Below are positions 63,522-64,000 of a stretch of 64,000 nucleotides of DNA, in pieces (position 1 is the stretch's first letter; the number at the start of each line of letters is the position of its first letter). The notes beneath the pieces were generated by a model. The model did no database searches, was not told where the DNA came from, and worked only from the letters and a program-made list of their open reading frames with translations. The position numbers were made by a program, and so were the translations under genes. The DNA is from Clostridium estertheticum (lineage in GTDB: Bacteria > Bacillota > Clostridia > Clostridiales > Clostridiaceae), in the NCBI RefSeq assembly GCF_011065935.2, contig NZ_JAAMNH020000001.1, positions 5,353,001 through 5,417,000 on the forward strand, written 5' to 3'.

Positions 63522-64000
63522 CTATTTTATTCCATTTAACAGGTGCTCTATGAAGCTATCTGTATTTTCATCTAATTTCATACTATCATTTTTTATAACA
63601 TTATAAACAGCTACCGATGCTAGGGTTCCAAAATACGTATATGTTAAAAAAGAAGCGTCGCCTTTTTTTATAGTACCATCTTCCATAGCCTTGATTAAAA
63701 ATTTCTCTATATCTTCCATATATGACTTTAACAATTCTCTGAGTTCAGAATGTCTTATCTTTCCACCCCATGCTTGACTCATTATAACCTTAAATAAATC
63801 CCTATTTTCATATACTAATTTTAACTGATCTCTGCTTAGTTGTCTTAATTTATAGGAATAATCCCCCGGTCCTTTAATAATGTTTTGTATTTGCTGCCTT
63901 AGCAGGCTTACCCCCTCAGTAATTATGTATTTAAAAACCTCATCCTTACTTTTAAAGTGATAATAAACTGTTCCTTTAGCTACTCCAGCACTTGTTGAAA
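63522..64000 (-). CDS. TetR-family transcriptional regulator (N-terminus beyond window)
   Basis: The frame is open from the right edge to 63522, about 158 residues. The edge begins in the recognition helix (STSAGVAKGTVYYHFKSKDE), the typical TetR helix-turn-helix. The remaining ligand domain is helical. It may regulate the DUF4097 gene that follows in the same direction, though a terminator separates them. Confidence 0.87.
   Translation of the reverse strand, partial: STSAGVAKGTVYYHFKSKDEVFKYIITEGVSLLRQQIQNIIKGPGDYSYKLRQLSRDQLKLVYENRDLFKVIMSQAWGGKIRHSELRELLKSYMEDIEKFLIKAMEDGTIKKGDASFLTYTYFGTLASVAVYNVIKNDSMKLDENTDSFIEHLLNGIK

Overview
The window is AT-rich DNA from a low-GC Firmicute, most likely a Clostridium. 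The signs are the clostridial fabT-fabH-acpP-fabK-fabD-fabG-fabF-accB-fabZ-accC-accD-accA order, FabK as the enoyl reductase, strong GGAGG ribosome sites, frequent TTG/GTG starts and a spore-protein-like small ORF.

Bases 1-28,700 are ordinary core genome: a partial pseudokinase/AAA signalling protein, methionine aminopeptidase, a CapA-like protein, an HD-GYP phosphodiesterase, a small gene with a LexA box inside its promoter, an ABC transporter/two-component operon, proC, a DegV protein and the complete type II fatty-acid operon. A MarR/FabT-like regulator heads that operon. Paired TTTGA-TCAAA boxes lie just downstream of matching -35/-10 elements both at the operon and at a neighbouring FabK/nitronate-monooxygenase paralogue, so one local regulon is likely. 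CorA, a zinc-ribbon protein and TspO follow.

Bases 28,700-31,400 hold a Staygreen-domain protein and a frame-disrupted primase/helicase, probably the relic of an integrated element.

Bases 31,994-46,090 are the most notable part: an integron-type gene-cassette array. About a dozen attC-like sites (41-171 bp, R'' RYYYAAC-like to R' GTTRRRY-like, imperfect palindromes) separate mostly single genes, all on the + strand. The first bases of many cassettes are the reverse complement of the R'' box at their own far end, as expected of circularisable cassettes. Cargo includes an LRR-like protein, GNAT acetyltransferases, a DUF3795 protein, a histidine phosphatase, an MFS pump, P-loop kinases, a flavoprotein, an HD protein and an SDR. 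No integrase is visible, so from this window it is a cluster of attC sites lacking an integrase. Several sites are decayed, and cassettes share a conserved 5' leader and a conserved motif just before attC.

Bases 46,100-61,300 continue with the same style of cargo (GNATs, P-loop kinases, TIM-barrel proteins, Nudix, DUF402, serine hydrolase, dCTP deaminase, 2H phosphodiesterase, AAC(3)-like acetyltransferase, VOC, AlkD-like, DTW protein) but without convincing attC sites and with several pseudogenes. The right end returns to a radical SAM/SPASM protein, a DUF4097-type protein and a partial TetR regulator.
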